From the NCBI RefSeq assembly GCF_033807715.1, contig NC_084592.1:27833919-27897918 (forward strand): a DNA stretch of 64,000 nucleotides, given 5' to 3'. Of this stretch, positions 34,160 to 46,679 are shown one piece after another (the stretch's first letter is position 1; the number at the start of each line of letters is the position of its first letter). The DNA comes from Cololabis saira. Lineage: Eukaryota > Chordata > Actinopteri > Beloniformes > Belonidae. The translations under genes and the position numbers were made by a program. The notes below the pieces were generated by a model. That model was given only the letters and a program-made list of their open reading frames with translations. It ran no database searches and was not told the origin of the DNA.

Positions 34160-35220
34160 GGGAGGGAGAGTTTAATTAAATTACTGGACCTCAGATTGAG
34201 GGTAGAGTGTTACGGGTGTAAAAGGGAAGAGAGGTAGAGAGGTGTTACGCCAAGTATGGTTTTGTAGATGAGCAGGAGCCAGTGATGGAGCTGTCTGGTA
34301 TGGAGGGATGTCCAGTCTACCAGGTTATATGTAAATATATATGGATGGTGGAGTGGTAAAGAATATCCAGTTTCTTGAGGGTGGATTGAGATGCCATCCC
34401 GTAGATTGTGTCAACATAATCAAATATGGGCAGGATGGACAATTTGATAAGTGTATGTGTAGCAGGGCGAGTGCTACGGGGCCCGACAGACAGGATAGAA
34501 AGGACACGGAGTTTAGTGCAGAACCCTTTTATTGAACCTCACACCCAGGACACACGTGCACAAGCACCACGACCAGCAGCAGCTTCCCAGTCCCCCCTTG
34601 CTGCTGTCCAGCCCTGCCTTATCAAGGCTGGCAGGGTGGAGAGGTTGATGGGCCACACCTGTGACCCATAACCTGAGTGGCTGCAGCTCCTCCACCCTGC
34701 CACAGTATGTTTTGCTGAACGGGTGAAAGAGGCCTTGTTGCCTTATAACAAGCTCATGTGAGCTTTGACTTTTGACTGTAGATGCTTGATATGGGTGGTG
34801 AAAGAGAGGGAGGAGTCCAACTAGAGGCCAAGATATTTGTAGCAGGTCACAAACTCCGGTTCAGAGCCGTCGGCACAGAGGATTTTGGGGGCAGTGGTGG
34901 GATCAGTATTCCGGTTAAAGATAATGCATTTGGTTTTCGTGTTGTAAAGGAAAAGGTGAAGGCTATGGAAATGCTGTTCTATAGAGGTGAGACTGTGTTG
35001 AAGTGTGGATGTTGCACAGTGAAGTGAAGGGCCCTCCATATATAAGATGGTGTCATCAGCATATACTGTAGGTGGATCTTGGAATTGCCGGCAGGTTTGG
35101 CTACATCATTGATGTAGATGGAGAACAACAATGGTGAGAGGGGGAGACAGGATGTTTTCGGTCTTTATGTACTGGATTTGATTATTCAAGTAGCTGGCAA
35201 ACCAACTACAGGAGTGTCAT
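34160..35220 (-). mobile_element. Decayed LINE with reverse-transcriptase remnant, split by a solo LTR
   Basis: On the minus strand the segments LPLSPLLFSIYINDVAKPAG, then YADDTILYMEGPS and TCYKYLGL, give the RT core in order, but in different frames. Downstream, LIKLSILPIFDYVDTIYGMA and SSTKPYLA-type text give the C-terminal region, with internal stops. The RT box is therefore broken. The solo LTR at 34458-34704 interrupts the C-terminal region. Confidence 0.75.
34458..34704 (-). mobile_element. Solo LTR (247 bp) with 5-bp TSD
   Basis: Ends are TGTAGCAGGG and CCCTGCCACA, flanked by GTATG at 34453-34457 and 34705-34709. On the minus strand it reads TGTGGCAGGGTGGAGG, a TATA-like TTGATAAGG and a signal TTCAATAAAAGG, the layout of a short LTR. 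No internal sequence adjoins it, so it is a recombination remnant. Confidence 0.8.
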
Positions 35221-37760
35221 GACAGACCAATACTGCTGAGCCTCTGAAGGATGATGGAGTGGCATCCCTCACCTGGCACTCCCCCGGCTGGTCCGAGACT
35301 CCGGGCTCCAGTCGGGGACTCCTCCCCCGGTGGCTCGCGAACATAACCTTCTCCAAGGACGGTCCCCTCGACGCAGGGATGTTCTTCTTGCTGCTTCCAA
35401 CCATCGAGCCAGCTCCTCGAGACTGCTGCAGAGACGAGCTGCTCCTCCTTTCTGAAGCGAAAATGTCAAACGTGTCGAAACAACAGAATAAAGGTGTATA
35501 TTTCCCCTCGCAGACACAATGGGGCCGTGCTCGGCGTGTTTCCCTCCACGTTTGAGCCGCACAATGGTACAATGTAAAAAGTACAATGGCGTTCCAAATT
35601 TAAAAAGACCAAACTGTGTCCTCTCATCTCCCAAAGTACTTCCTCTTGCTGTACATTGTTGTTGTTGTACATTTCAAGTATGAACTGTCAAGTATACAAA
35701 TCCAACATGGTTTGGTATTGAGAAATGACTGTAGTTATGAGGTAATACTCACCTTCCACTCCAGAAACTGGTGCTTTTTCTCAACATATCTTATCTCTAC
35801 ATCACTGTTGTCCTTTTAAAATAGATGGGTTGTGTCATATGAAATGTTTTTTTTGTTGTTCTTTTACAAATAAAATGAACTCCTGTTCTCCTGTTACGTG
35901 GTTGCCTCCTTAGGTTGTTCTGAGCCAAGTCATAATCTTTCATTTTCAAAATTGACCCAAATCTCTAATGCCATGCTTGTGTGTGACTTCCAATCAGCGT
36001 GGTCTGTTGTGCAGCTGAGCACCAAAGTACTATTTTTAGCAGAAGGGAGCTGAAGATCACACCAGATCCTTTTGAAATGGACCACAATACTTCTGGTGGG
36101 ACCATGCTCACTGACAAGAGTGGCTGCGATTCACAACCGCTGGAGCAGCAGGACTGTAGACCTTTGTCGCTCTGAAGGTCTTAGGGTGCCTCAAAACTGT
36201 TAGTACTCCATGTTAAAAGGATCCTGTCAGGGCGCTTGGTGGATCCTGGGGCGTTGTTTCCATAATGTGGCCTCTCGACAGACCCAGGACTCATTGGGGA
36301 ACCCCTTGGAGTCCCCAGTAAAACAGTTATATTGAACATAGATGAGCCAATAGCTGTTGAGTATCAGTTGCACAGGGGTTGGAACCAGTGGCGTGATAGG
36401 CCCCTGCTGTAAATACATTTTTGTGACCCCACCCCTTCCCTAAACAAAAGTGCACACCGCATGCACACACACACATGCACACACACATGGACAGCCATTA
36501 TAGAGAGCCATGTAGGGTAATGTTGTGATTGGCCACAGTCGCCCTGCAAAGCAGGGGAAGTCTCCTCTTGGTCCCCCGGCGGTCGAGTCCATGCCGTTTC
36601 ATTCATGGAGGTAGCTGGCAACTATCCTCCTCTTTTTTGTTTGGGCCTGCTAATCATGATGCATCTCTATTTTTGTCGTCTATTAATCTTATGTTTACTT
36701 TTTTTCTTGCTGAAAACGCACGTCACATCGTCATTATGCATTTAACATGACTGACAGGTAGTCTTTTAAGGCAATTGGACTATTCCATTCACAGAAACTT
36801 TTTTTTTTCCTCCCTCCTTCATGGGCCCCTGATGGCATCTGGGCCCCCGGTGAAGCCCCAGTGCAGCCCCGGTGCAGCCTGTGCAGCCGGTTGCACCTCC
36901 GATATTTACGCCTGTGGCCGGAACTCAAACATCTCAACCTTTCAGCTTTCTAGAACAAAAGGAAGACCTTGAACTCTAATCTGCTTTTTGGTGTTTAAGG
37001 GGGGTGGGGGGTTGCAAAATTGTGGGCCTGTGGTACTTGTAATACCAATTTCAGGTATCCCAAAGAGGATGGACAACGGACTTTATTTTATTCCATTTTC
37101 TAAATCTAAACAAAGCAGAGCTACATTTTTGCTTTCGTTTAAACTGGCAACTTAGTGATCAACAAATATGTCCAAATTTATTCAGCACTAAAAGAAAGCA
37201 ATAATGCTTTAAACTCTGCTAACGCCACTGAAAGTTATCTAATCATAATCATTATATAGCAACACGGCCTTTGCCCTTATATAAAATAGCTAGCTAAAAC
37301 TAACATTAAGTAACGTTAATCGCCATCAGCAGAGTTTACCTCCGATGATGGATGTACCGAGCACCAGAGGCAAAATTATTACTTTAAATCTAGTGCTGGC
37401 TAGCTAGAGGTAGATCTGATATTACCGGTATCCAGTGATATAGCATTATATCTACTAGTAGCTGCACTGCACTGAAAATTATATCTAAAGCTGTGCCTCT
37501 CGACATTAAACTAGTTAAAAGGAATTATTTGTGCTGATCCTGGATGATGTAACTGACACTGACAGCTTGTCTGAGGAACTAACAGCATAAGGGGGGCGGA
37601 ACGTGCTGCTAAGTGAATTAGAAACAGTGGCTGAAAACAGGAAATTCAGGGAGTTTCTGCTTAGACTGTTGCATCCATGACTTGCTCCCAATAAGCATTA
37701 CAAAATTAATACGGTATGGAAATTAGAAGTATGACTCATAAATATAATAATAATAATCAA
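35221..37760. other. No gene recognised
   Basis: Positions 35250-35560 are GC-rich with open frames on both strands but no recognised protein; this may be a worn element or LTR. Positions 36460-36490 hold a short (CA)n. Positions 36830-36910 are a proline/glycine-like GC-rich patch. AATAAA lies at 35869-35874 with no gene attached. Confidence 0.3.
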
Positions 37761-40700
37761 AATTAAAGCTGCAAGCAGCGATGAACGGGCCCTCGCACTC
37801 ACGGCCACCGCCCCCCATAAGCATATCAGAAATGACACCACTCACTACTTCCTATGCCAAACCATTCAAAGGTTATGGCAGAAAAAAGGGACAACCAATC
37901 AGAAGAAGGGGCGGGGCTAATTCAGGCCAATGAAGGTCAAGGACTCCATACAGAATCTGATGACACCACCCACGACTCTCTATGTCAAACCATTCAAAAG
38001 TTACAGCATAAAATCGGGACAACCAATCAGAAGAAGGGGCGGGGCTAATTTTCACCAATTATGGTCAAGGACTCTATACCGAGTCCCATGACACCACCCA
38101 CGACTCTTTATGTCAAACCATTCAAAAGTTATGGCAGAGAAAAGTATTCTAAGGGGCGCTGTTGAGCCGTTAGGCCACGCCCATTAATGCAAACCATGAA
38201 ATATCAAATTTATCGCCAAGCCTGGCTTGCATGTAAAATTTGGTGACTTTTGGAGAACTATCAAATATGGACCAATCAGATGAAGGGGACGCGCGCTTTT
38301 TCGCGTCTAGCGTCGCCACGGTAACACTTTTGAAAGAGAAAAGTAATGCGCGTAGTCGCAAGATGAAGACGCACATTTTGAGGTATAACACACCTGGGTG
38401 CACGTTACGGTTCGGGCCGTATTAATTGCCGAAGAAATGGCATAAATTGCGCCAAAATTACACAATAAATTAAAAATGGCCGACTTCCTGTTCGGTTTCG
38501 GCCATGGCGCCAAGAGACTTTTCTTTAAGTTGCAACATGATGCAGGTGTGTAGCGATTTTCATGCATGTACGTCAAACCGTATTGTGGGGCTTGAGGCAC
38601 AAAGTTTTCCGGGGGGCGCTGTTGAGCCATTTTGCCACGCCCATTAATGTAAACCATAAAATATCAAATTTATCGCCAGGCCTGACTTGCATGCAAAATT
38701 TGGTGACTTTTGGGGAACTATCAAATATGGACCAATCAGATGAAGGGGGGCGCGCTTTTTGGCGTCTAGTGTCGCCACGGTAACACTTTTGAAAGAGAAA
38801 AGTAATGCGCGTAGTCGCAGGATAGAGACGCACATTTTGATGTATAACACACCTGGGTGCACGTTACGGTTCGGGCCGTATTAATTCTCGAAGGAATGGC
38901 TCATATTGCTCCAAAATTATGCGATTAATTCAGAATGTTTAAAATGGCCGACTTCCTGTTCGGTTTCAGCCATGGCGCCAAGAGACTTTTCTTTAAGTTG
39001 CGACATGATACAGGTGTGTACCGATTTTCGTTCATGTACGTCAAACCGTATTATGGGGCTTGAGGCGCAACGTTTTTTCGGTCTGAACCAACCAGATGAA
39101 GGGTGGGCGCGCTTTTTGGCGTCTAGCGTCGCCACGGTAACGCTTTTGAAAAAGAAAAGTAATGCGTGTTGTCGCAGGATGGAGACGCACATTTTGATGT
39201 ATAACACACTTCGGGGCACGGTACGGTTCGGGCCGTATTAACTGCCGAAGGAATGGCATAAATTGCGCCAAAGTGACACGATTAATTCAAAATGGCTGAC
39301 TTCCTGTTCGGTTTCGGCCATGTCGCCAAGAGGCTTTTCTTTAAGTTGTGTACTGATACAGGTGTGTAGCGATTTTGGTGCATGTACGTCAAACCGTATT
39401 GTGGGGCTTGAGTCACAAACTTTTCCGGGGGGCGCTGTTGAGCCATTTTGCCACGCCCATTAATGTAAACCATTAAATATCAAATTTATCGCCAGGCCTG
39501 ACTTGCATGCAAAATTTGGTGACTTTTGGGGAACTATCAAATATGGACCAATCAGATGAAGGGGGGCGCGCTTTTTGGCGTCTAGTGTCGCCACGGTAAC
39601 ACTTTTGAAAGAGAAAAGTAATGCGCGTAGTCGCAGGATAGAGACGCACATTTTGATGTATAACACACCTGGGTGCACGTTACGGTTCGGGCCGTATTAA
39701 TTCTCGAAGGAATGGCTCATATTGCTCCAAAATTATGCGATTAATTCAGAATGTTTAAAATGGCCGACTTCCTGTTCGGTTTCGGCCATGGCGCCAAGAG
39801 ACTTTTCTTTAAGTTGCGACATGATACAGGTGTGTACCGATTTTCGTTCATGTACGTCAAACCGTATTATGGGGCTTGAGGCGCAACGTTTTTTCGGTCT
39901 GAACCAACCAGATGAAGGGTGGGCGCGCTTTTTGGCGTCTAGCGTCGCCACGGTAACGCTTTTGAAAAAGAAAAGTAATGCGTGTTGTCGCAGGATGGAG
40001 ACGCACATTTTGATGTATAACACACTTCGGGGCACGTTACGGTTCGGGCCGTATTAACTGCCGAAGGAATGGCATAAATTGCGCCAAAGTGACACGATTA
40101 ATTCAAAATGGCTGACTTCCTGTTCGGTTTCGGCCATGTCGCCAAGAGGCTTTTCTTTAAGTTGTGTACTGATACAGGTGTGTAGCGATTTTGGTGCATG
40201 TACGTCAAACCGTATTGTGGGGCTTGAGTCACAAACTTTTCCGGGGGGCGCTGTTGAGCCATTTTGCCACGCCCATTAATGTAAACCATTAAATATCAAA
40301 TTTATCGCCAGGCCTGACTTGCATGCAAAATTTGGTGACTTTTGGGGAACTATCAAATATGGACCAATCAGATGAAGGGGGGCGCGCTTTTTGGCGTCTA
40401 GTGTCGCCACGGTAACACTTTTGAAAGAGAAAAGTAATGCGCGTAGTCGCAGGATAGAGACGCACATTTTGATGTATAACACACCTGGGTGCACGTTACG
40501 GTTCGGGCCGTATTAATTCTCGAAGGAATGGCTCATATTGCTCCAAAATTATGCGATTAATTCAGAATGTTTAAAATGGCCGACTTCCTGTTCGGTTTCG
40601 GCCATGGCGCCAAGAGACTTTTCTTTAAGTTGCGACATGATACAGGTGTGTACCGATTTTCGTTCATGTACGTCAAACCGTATTATGGGGCTTGAGGCGC

Positions 40701-41265
40701 AACGTTTTTTCGGTCTGAACCAACCAGATGAAGGGTGGGCGCGCTTTTTGGCGTCTAGCGTCGCCACGGTAACGCTTTTGAAAAAGAAAAGTAATGCGTG
40801 TTGTCGCAGGATGGAGACGCACATTTTGATGTATAACACACTTCGGGGCACGTTACGGTTCGGGCCGTATTAACTGCCGAAGGAATGGCATAAATTGCGC
40901 CAAAGTGACACGATTAATTCAAAATGGCTGACTTCCTGTTCGGTTTCGGCCATGTCGCCAAGAGGCTTTTCTTTAAGTTGTGTACTGATACAGGTGTGTA
41001 GCGATTTTGGTGCATGTACGTCAAACCGTATTGTGGGGCTTGAGTCACAAACTTTTCCGGGGGGCGCTGTTGAGCCATTTTGCCACGCCCATTAATGTAA
41101 ACCATTAAATATCAAATTTTTCGCCAGGCCTAACTTGCATGCAAAATTTGGTGACTTTTTGGGCACGTTTAGGGGGGCAAAAAGGCCCTCCTTTCGTCAG
41201 AAGAATAAAGAAAAAAAATTCCTACAGATACAATAGGGCCTTCGCACTGAAGGTGCTCGGGCCCT
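37761..41265 (-). mobile_element. RF repeat, copy 2 (reversed, internally expanded)
   Basis: It begins aattaaagctgcaagcagcg and ends ttcgcactgaaggtgctcgg then gcccta, the inverse of copies 1 and 3. At about 3.5 kb it is 3.5 times their length because of an internal tandem array (38611-41058). Its open frames recur identically in each unit and look non-coding. Confidence 0.75.
38611..41058. repeat. Tandem array of three 816-bp units
   Basis: The junction gggggcgctgttgagcc recurs at 38611, 39427, 40243 and 41059, exactly 816 bp apart each time. Units 2 and 3 look identical. Unit 1 differs at about three bases (for example cataaaat for cattaaat, and cacggtacgg for cacgttacgg). Each unit is itself two related sub-repeats, one full (about 460 bp) and one with an internal deletion (about 356 bp). 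A diverged extra sub-repeat precedes the array (38154-38610). Confidence 0.9.
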
Positions 41266-43068
41266 AATAATAAACTGACAAATCATTAAGGAGTAGTTTT
41301 GGTCATTTTGAGCATGTTGTTCCCACAATATAGTTTACAATCTGATCTCTCACCCACTGACTCTCAGATCTTTGACCTCGAGTGGGTAAACTCCATTCCA
41401 TTAAGCAGATATATTTACTGTATGTTAAATATACTAGCTTGTGGACACTGATGCTTTAGTTCAAGTGTCTTTGGGGGGGTTATGGGTGAATAATGCCTTT
41501 GGGGAACATGGGAATGGCCAGGCTCAGTCTGGGAAAGGAAGCAGACTGTCCCTTGCTGTTGCTCAATCCAATTAGCTCTGAGCTCCCTCAATACAACACT
41601 GCAGCAGCTCACCAGACAGGCTCTTATGTGTACAGTTGTTCATATGATAGTTGGCTGGTTACCTATTTGAAGCATCCTCAGCACAGTTTCTACTTTTACA
41701 AAGGATCTGTAAGAGGGGGGGAAAAATAACAGCAACAGAAGAAGCGCTGAGGTATGTGCCCATAAAACATTTACATTTTTATTCAATTTTTTTCTAACAT
41801 ATTTCATACTAATTTGTAACAATACTAATTAAATCACATATTTGCTCAACCTGATTTAAAAAGCGAATGAATTTGTGGTGTTTGGAAGCTGATTCTCGTT
41901 ATGTGGATGAATAGTTATGGAGTTTTAAAACTAATAGGAGCTGCTCCTAAAGAGCAATTTATACATAAAGATCTTTGATAGTCTGTTTGATACAGACATT
42001 CGATTAGTCTTGAATAAGAACATTCTAAAGACAAAATATGTCGCTTCTCACATTCCCCAGTAACATCTGTTCTCAGTGTTTGCCTCCCACGAGATAAATT
42101 CATTAGGTTGAGGGAATGTACAGGAAGCAGATGGACATTAAGTTTGTTGCACAGACCAGTTTTTTTTTTCTTCATTTTGAGCAGAAGTTTAGAAAATCCT
42201 ACATGGTTCTGTTTTCTCTCTGTCTAATACTGTATCCCACAAACAGTAAGATTTCTTGGGTGTACAGATCGTGTAGTGTCTTCAAGAAATTCAGAAATTT
42301 TATTTTTCAGCTAGTAAATGCGGCAGGATGTTAGCCGTTAAATGACAAATATGACAAGGGGAATTAAAGCAAATGTATGTATATGTTACTATTGCTTTAA
42401 ATAATGTTTCCCTGCCCCAGCCCCGAAATATCAATGATCAAATATGTTTGCAATCTAATAACAAAGCTCAGTGGCCTATAACATGATATTTGAGCCAACT
42501 CTATGAAATACATTAAAAGAAGAGTATGGAAGCATAATATAATAAGAAAACCAAATGTAAATCAAAATCTCTCAGTTCCAGACTTTCATTTTGCAACCAA
42601 AACAAAACCATCTAGAATTTGAAACAGTTTCTGCAGATACCCCCACCACCACCACCACAATCTTTTTTCTGGATTTAACTTTCACATGGCATGAATTTCA
42701 GTATGGTTGGATTTCTGTGTTGTTCTGATTATACAGTTTACATGACACATCAGGGAGTGGGAGACACACACAACCTCATATTGTGTTCTTACCAGACATG
42801 GCAACACTTTCTTTTTTGGCTGCTTCAGCCGAGTAAGTGGCAAGATTTGGAACTTATCTCAGTTGCAAACAGCAAACAAAATTGACCACATTTTCTTTGT
42901 CATGTGAGTTTCTGGACAATAACTGCAGCTAAATAACTCCTGGAGTGGGAAACACACATGGTTTAGTTATAGAACAGGTTACTGATTTAATGTGGACTCT
43001 TGTTGCAATAGGTAGTGTGGCATAAGATAAATAAAACTTAATTTGTGTTATTCTAATGATTTAAACAG
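41266..43068. other. Upstream region of the RAMP gene
   Basis: No second gene is seen. Because an AG sits directly before the RAMP ATG ('ttaaacag|atg'), an upstream non-coding exon is possible. A candidate donor is 'gctgag|gtatgt' near 41751. This is inference only. Confidence 0.3.
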
Positions 43069-46000
43069 ATGCTATCGACTGCCCTCTTGCCCGTCCTTAT
43101 CTTCACTTGGACAGGTAAGCCAGAATTTATTACACTTGGGTGCACAAAGTCATTGCAGCCACCGTCTCTGCAAAAGAGAAGCAGGGCTACAGCTGGAAAC
43201 ATTTTGAAATGAATTAACATTGGTCTAGCACCTAAGGGAAGGATATATACATACACACACATATATATGTTTGTTTTTTTGGCATAGACATAAACCCTGG
43301 GTGTATCTCTGAGTTTTACTTTTGTATGCTCAGAAAATAAGGACAACTAACCATCTCTTACGCTGGTGCAGTGTTTTTTTCTCCAGGTATGGCTACCGCA
43401 TTTGTCACTCCGCCATGTGACCAGAACCTGTTTGATTTTAAAGTGGGCAACTGCCTGTCAGAGTTCAACACCAGCATGGTGATAAGTGGTTACCAAGAAG
43501 AGTGTCTATGGCCTAATGTCAAACGGTAAATGTTGGTTTGCTTAAATGATCTTCTGCATGTGTTAAAAGTCAAGTACTTCCCTGTCTCCTGGCTGCATGA
43601 GGTCCTGCACAATATTTGAGCTAATTAGTCCTACTGGAATGGAAATGCGTAAAACTTTCCAGACAGAAGTCTTTTGTAGAGTCTTTAGCTTTTGCCATAC
43701 TACCTACATGGGTCTGCGGTAAAACTTTAATTATGGCTGTAATAATCCATATTTCCTTGTAAACATGGTTTTGGGGTTGAGGTCAAATGGTGCGCTACGT
43801 GGAATGTCCATCATCGCACGGCGCCCAGCTCGTTGATCAGGCACGCATCTGTCAAGCTCAACTGAGTCTCAGGAGACTTTTTTTATTCTTTTTCTTTTTT
43901 CCCCAAACAAACAATCTTTTAGTGACTGCTGCTTGTGAGATTTATGGTTGTTTTCTGAGCGTAAAGCCACCCCCACCCTAAGAACATGACAACGCACCAC
44001 CTGATATCACAAAGGGTCTATTTTCCTTTACTTTCTTTTTGCCTTTAGTGATCATAATAAGGCTTATATTTTCCATCAGATCTTACTTTTTTGAATGTCT
44101 GTATGGGATTTTGAACCTCTCCTCTTGATTAAAAAGACTTCCAGTTTGGAAGCCCTCCTTGACATAATTTTCTCTTCACAGTCTGGAGAGGTTTCAGATC
44201 TGGGCTCCGAAATACTGATATTATTCTCTGTTAACCATTTCTGTACCTGTATATTTTGGATCATTGTCTTGGTGGAAGGGCCACTGCTGCCCAGGACCAG
44301 ACATTTTTGCCGACTGCCCTATTGCTTTTTCAAGCATCTTAACAATTTAAGATGCTCGAAAAAGCAATAGAGCAATAGGGCCCGAGCACTTACAGTGCGA
44401 AGGCCCTATTGAATTTGTAGGAGATGTTCTTGGTTTTTTTTTTCCGACATAAGGAGGGCCTTTTTGCCCCCCTAAACGTGCCCCAAAAGTCACCAAATTT
44501 TGCACGCAAGCCATCAAAATTTGATATTTAATGGTTTGCATTAATGGGCGTGGCCTAATGGCTCAACAGCGCCCCCTAGAAAACTTCGTGCCTCAAGCCC
44601 CACAATACGGTTTGACGTACATGCACGAAAATCGGTACAAACCTGTATCATGTCGCAACTTAAAGAAATGTCTCTTGGCGCCATGGCCGAAACCTAACAG
44701 GAAGTCAGCCATTTTGAAATAATCAGGTAATTTTGGCAAAATTTATGCCATTCCTTCGGCAGTCAATACGGCCCGAACCGTAACGTGCACCCAGGTGTGT
44801 TATACATCAAAATGTGCGTCGCAATCCTGCGACGATGCGCATTACTCTTCTCAGTCAAAAGCGTTACGATAGACGATAGACGCCAAAAAGCGCACCTCCC
44901 CCTTCATCTGATTGTTCCATATTTGATGGTTCCTACTTTCTGACATAACTTTTGAACGGGTTGTGATAAAGACATGTGGGTGGTGTCACCGGACTCGGTA
45001 TTGAGTACTTGACCTTTATTGGCATGAATTAGCCCCGCCCCTTCTTCTGATTGGTCAATATTTGATAGTCCGTATTTTCTGCTATAACTTTTGAATGGGT
45101 TGACAGAGAGTCGTGGGTGGTGTCATCGGACTCGGTTTTGAGTCCTTGAACATTATTGCTGCAAATTAGCCCAGCCCCTTCATCTGATTGGTTGATATCT
45201 GATAGTTCCTACTTTCTGCCATAACTTTTGAATGGTTTGACATAAAGAGTCGTGGGTGGTGTCATCCGCTAAATGTCCAGGCCTGAAGACATCTACATGC
45301 AAGTCATACAAGCGCTTCCACTGCAGCACACCTGAATGTGCACAAGAGTGCGAGGGCCTGTTCATCGCTGCTTGCAGCTTTAATTATTATTTTTTATCAT
45401 GATCCCATTTAGTTTGAATAAGTTTCCTAATCAACAGGCTAAAAGCAGCCTCCATAATATTCCTCATCACTGTTCACGATTGTGGGGATGGTGTACCTTT
45501 GTCCAAACAACTCTATTTTTGCTTAATCTGATTACTGAATTGGTAATGTAAAGCTTTCGTCTTCCAAGTCTTCTTTAGCATTTCTGTGCTCTGGTCTTGA
45601 GGAGTCATTTGCTTCTTGAGCCCAGATATTTTTTGGTGTTCACTGGAATTTTTGCCCTGAGATATTAACAGCTAGAATAGTAAGACTTTTCAGGATGGTC
45701 TTTCTGGGAATCTTTAGTCCGCGGCTAATCTTTGGACTTTTGGGAAATCCTGTTTTTAAACATCAGGCAGTGTAGAAAAATAGTCCTTGGTTCTCAAATG
45801 CGGGGAAAAAAAACAAAAAACAAAAAAAAAACCAGTATAGTTTTTTGGCCCATTCTCACAGCTCATGAATACATGAGTCACATGAGGAACTACGTGCTTT
45901 AGTCATTTATGAGAAAAAAAAAGGGGGGACATGTCCTTGACACTGCTGTTTATTTGTCCACATCAGTTTGCATTCTGGGTATCAGCATTACAATACATTC

Positions 46001-46347
46001 AATACATTTTAAATACATTTTAAATACATTTTAAACTGTTATTATTGGATCTGTAAAACTTCTGAAATGATTGCTGAGCCATAACTTTCACTCTGCCTTG
46101 CCTCTTTTACAGGGACTACTACAAGCTGAAGGTGTGCGTGGATTACTGGGCCAATGAGACGTTGTGCTCAGGTTACAAGTTTCTGGTCGAAAACATCTTC
46201 TTGGAGGTCCACCAGATGTACTTTTCACTCTGTCCACAGGTCCACGACCCCCCAATCTTCACTCTCGTCATGTTGACAGCACCCGTTATCATAATCACAT
46301 TCCTCCTGCCCGTTCTGTGTGTTCACCTCATCACCTGGAACACTTAG
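43069..46347 (+). CDS. ramp: Receptor activity-modifying protein (RAMP), three coding exons
   Basis: RAMPs are single-pass membrane partners that traffic and set ligand choice of calcitonin-receptor-family GPCRs (CGRP, adrenomedullin and amylin receptors). Coding exons are 43069-43114, 43387-43525 and 46113-46347 (TAG at 46345), with GT-AG borders and phases 1 and 2. They give 139 residues. The order is a signal peptide (MLSTALLPVLIFTW), an ectodomain with six cysteines, CLWPN, CVDYWANETLC, the family helix VENIFLEVHQMYFSLC and then DPP. A transmembrane segment (LVMLTAPVIIITFLLPVL) and a very short tail follow. N-glycosylation sites are NTS and NET. Six cysteines resemble RAMP1/3, while EVHQMYF resembles RAMP2, so the paralogue is unassigned. 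Linkage to igfbp2 would suit ramp1. Intron 2 (2.6 kb) holds an RF repeat. A non-coding first exon may lie upstream. Confidence 0.85.
44319..44370. repeat. Strong hairpin in RAMP intron 2
   Basis: Arms of 24 bp, ctattgctttttcaagcatc and its inverse, pair at 23 of 24 positions around a loop of about 4 bases. The motif gcaataggg then continues into the adjacent RF repeat, so it may be a small foldback element. Confidence 0.75.
44376..45385 (+). mobile_element. RF repeat, copy 3 (inside RAMP intron 2)
   Basis: Same termini and internal order as copy 1, from tagggcccgagcacttacag to gctgcttgcagctttaatt, about 1.0 kb. It lies in the sense orientation of the RAMP gene. No TSD was found. Confidence 0.75.
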
Positions 46348-46673
46348 ATGTACTTTGGACCTCTGATGTGCTGAACATTGAAGAGAAAGAGAGGTTTAAG
46401 CCAGTGTGGCCATTTTCACGGTGGTTGGGGCTTCCAAATGCAGTAGGTGGTGGTCATTTATTCCTGTCAATGAAAGTGAATCTTCTAAATGTCCACTTTG
46501 GAATGTTTTCAAGTAAAAACGCTTCAAATCTGTATTCAGCTCTATAAGCGGTGCCCCACAACACAGGCTGGTGTTTTCTGAACACTCCAAGCTAATTTTT
46601 TTGTTATTACTCTCCTAATATATCAAGTCCTGTTTGTATTTTGTCACACTGTAAATATTGATCCCAGACAAAA

Positions 46674-46679
46674 AATAAA
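46674..46679 (+). terminator. Polyadenylation signal of the RAMP gene
   Basis: AATAAA lies 327 bp after the stop codon, the first such signal on the plus strand downstream of it. The implied 3' UTR is about 340-350 bp. Confidence 0.6.

Noticed and set aside
35259..35555. 98-codon frame in a GC-rich patch
   Set aside because: No recognisable domain, the opposite strand is also open, and there is no splice or polyadenylation support.
38906..40873. Open frames of 100-111 codons repeated three times in the RF array
   Set aside because: They are identical because the DNA is tandemly duplicated. Both strands are open, no family motif is present, and the same sequence is non-coding in RF copies 1 and 3.
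38154..41058. CRISPR-like array
   Set aside because: Units are hundreds of bases long with no unique spacers, and the genome is eukaryotic.
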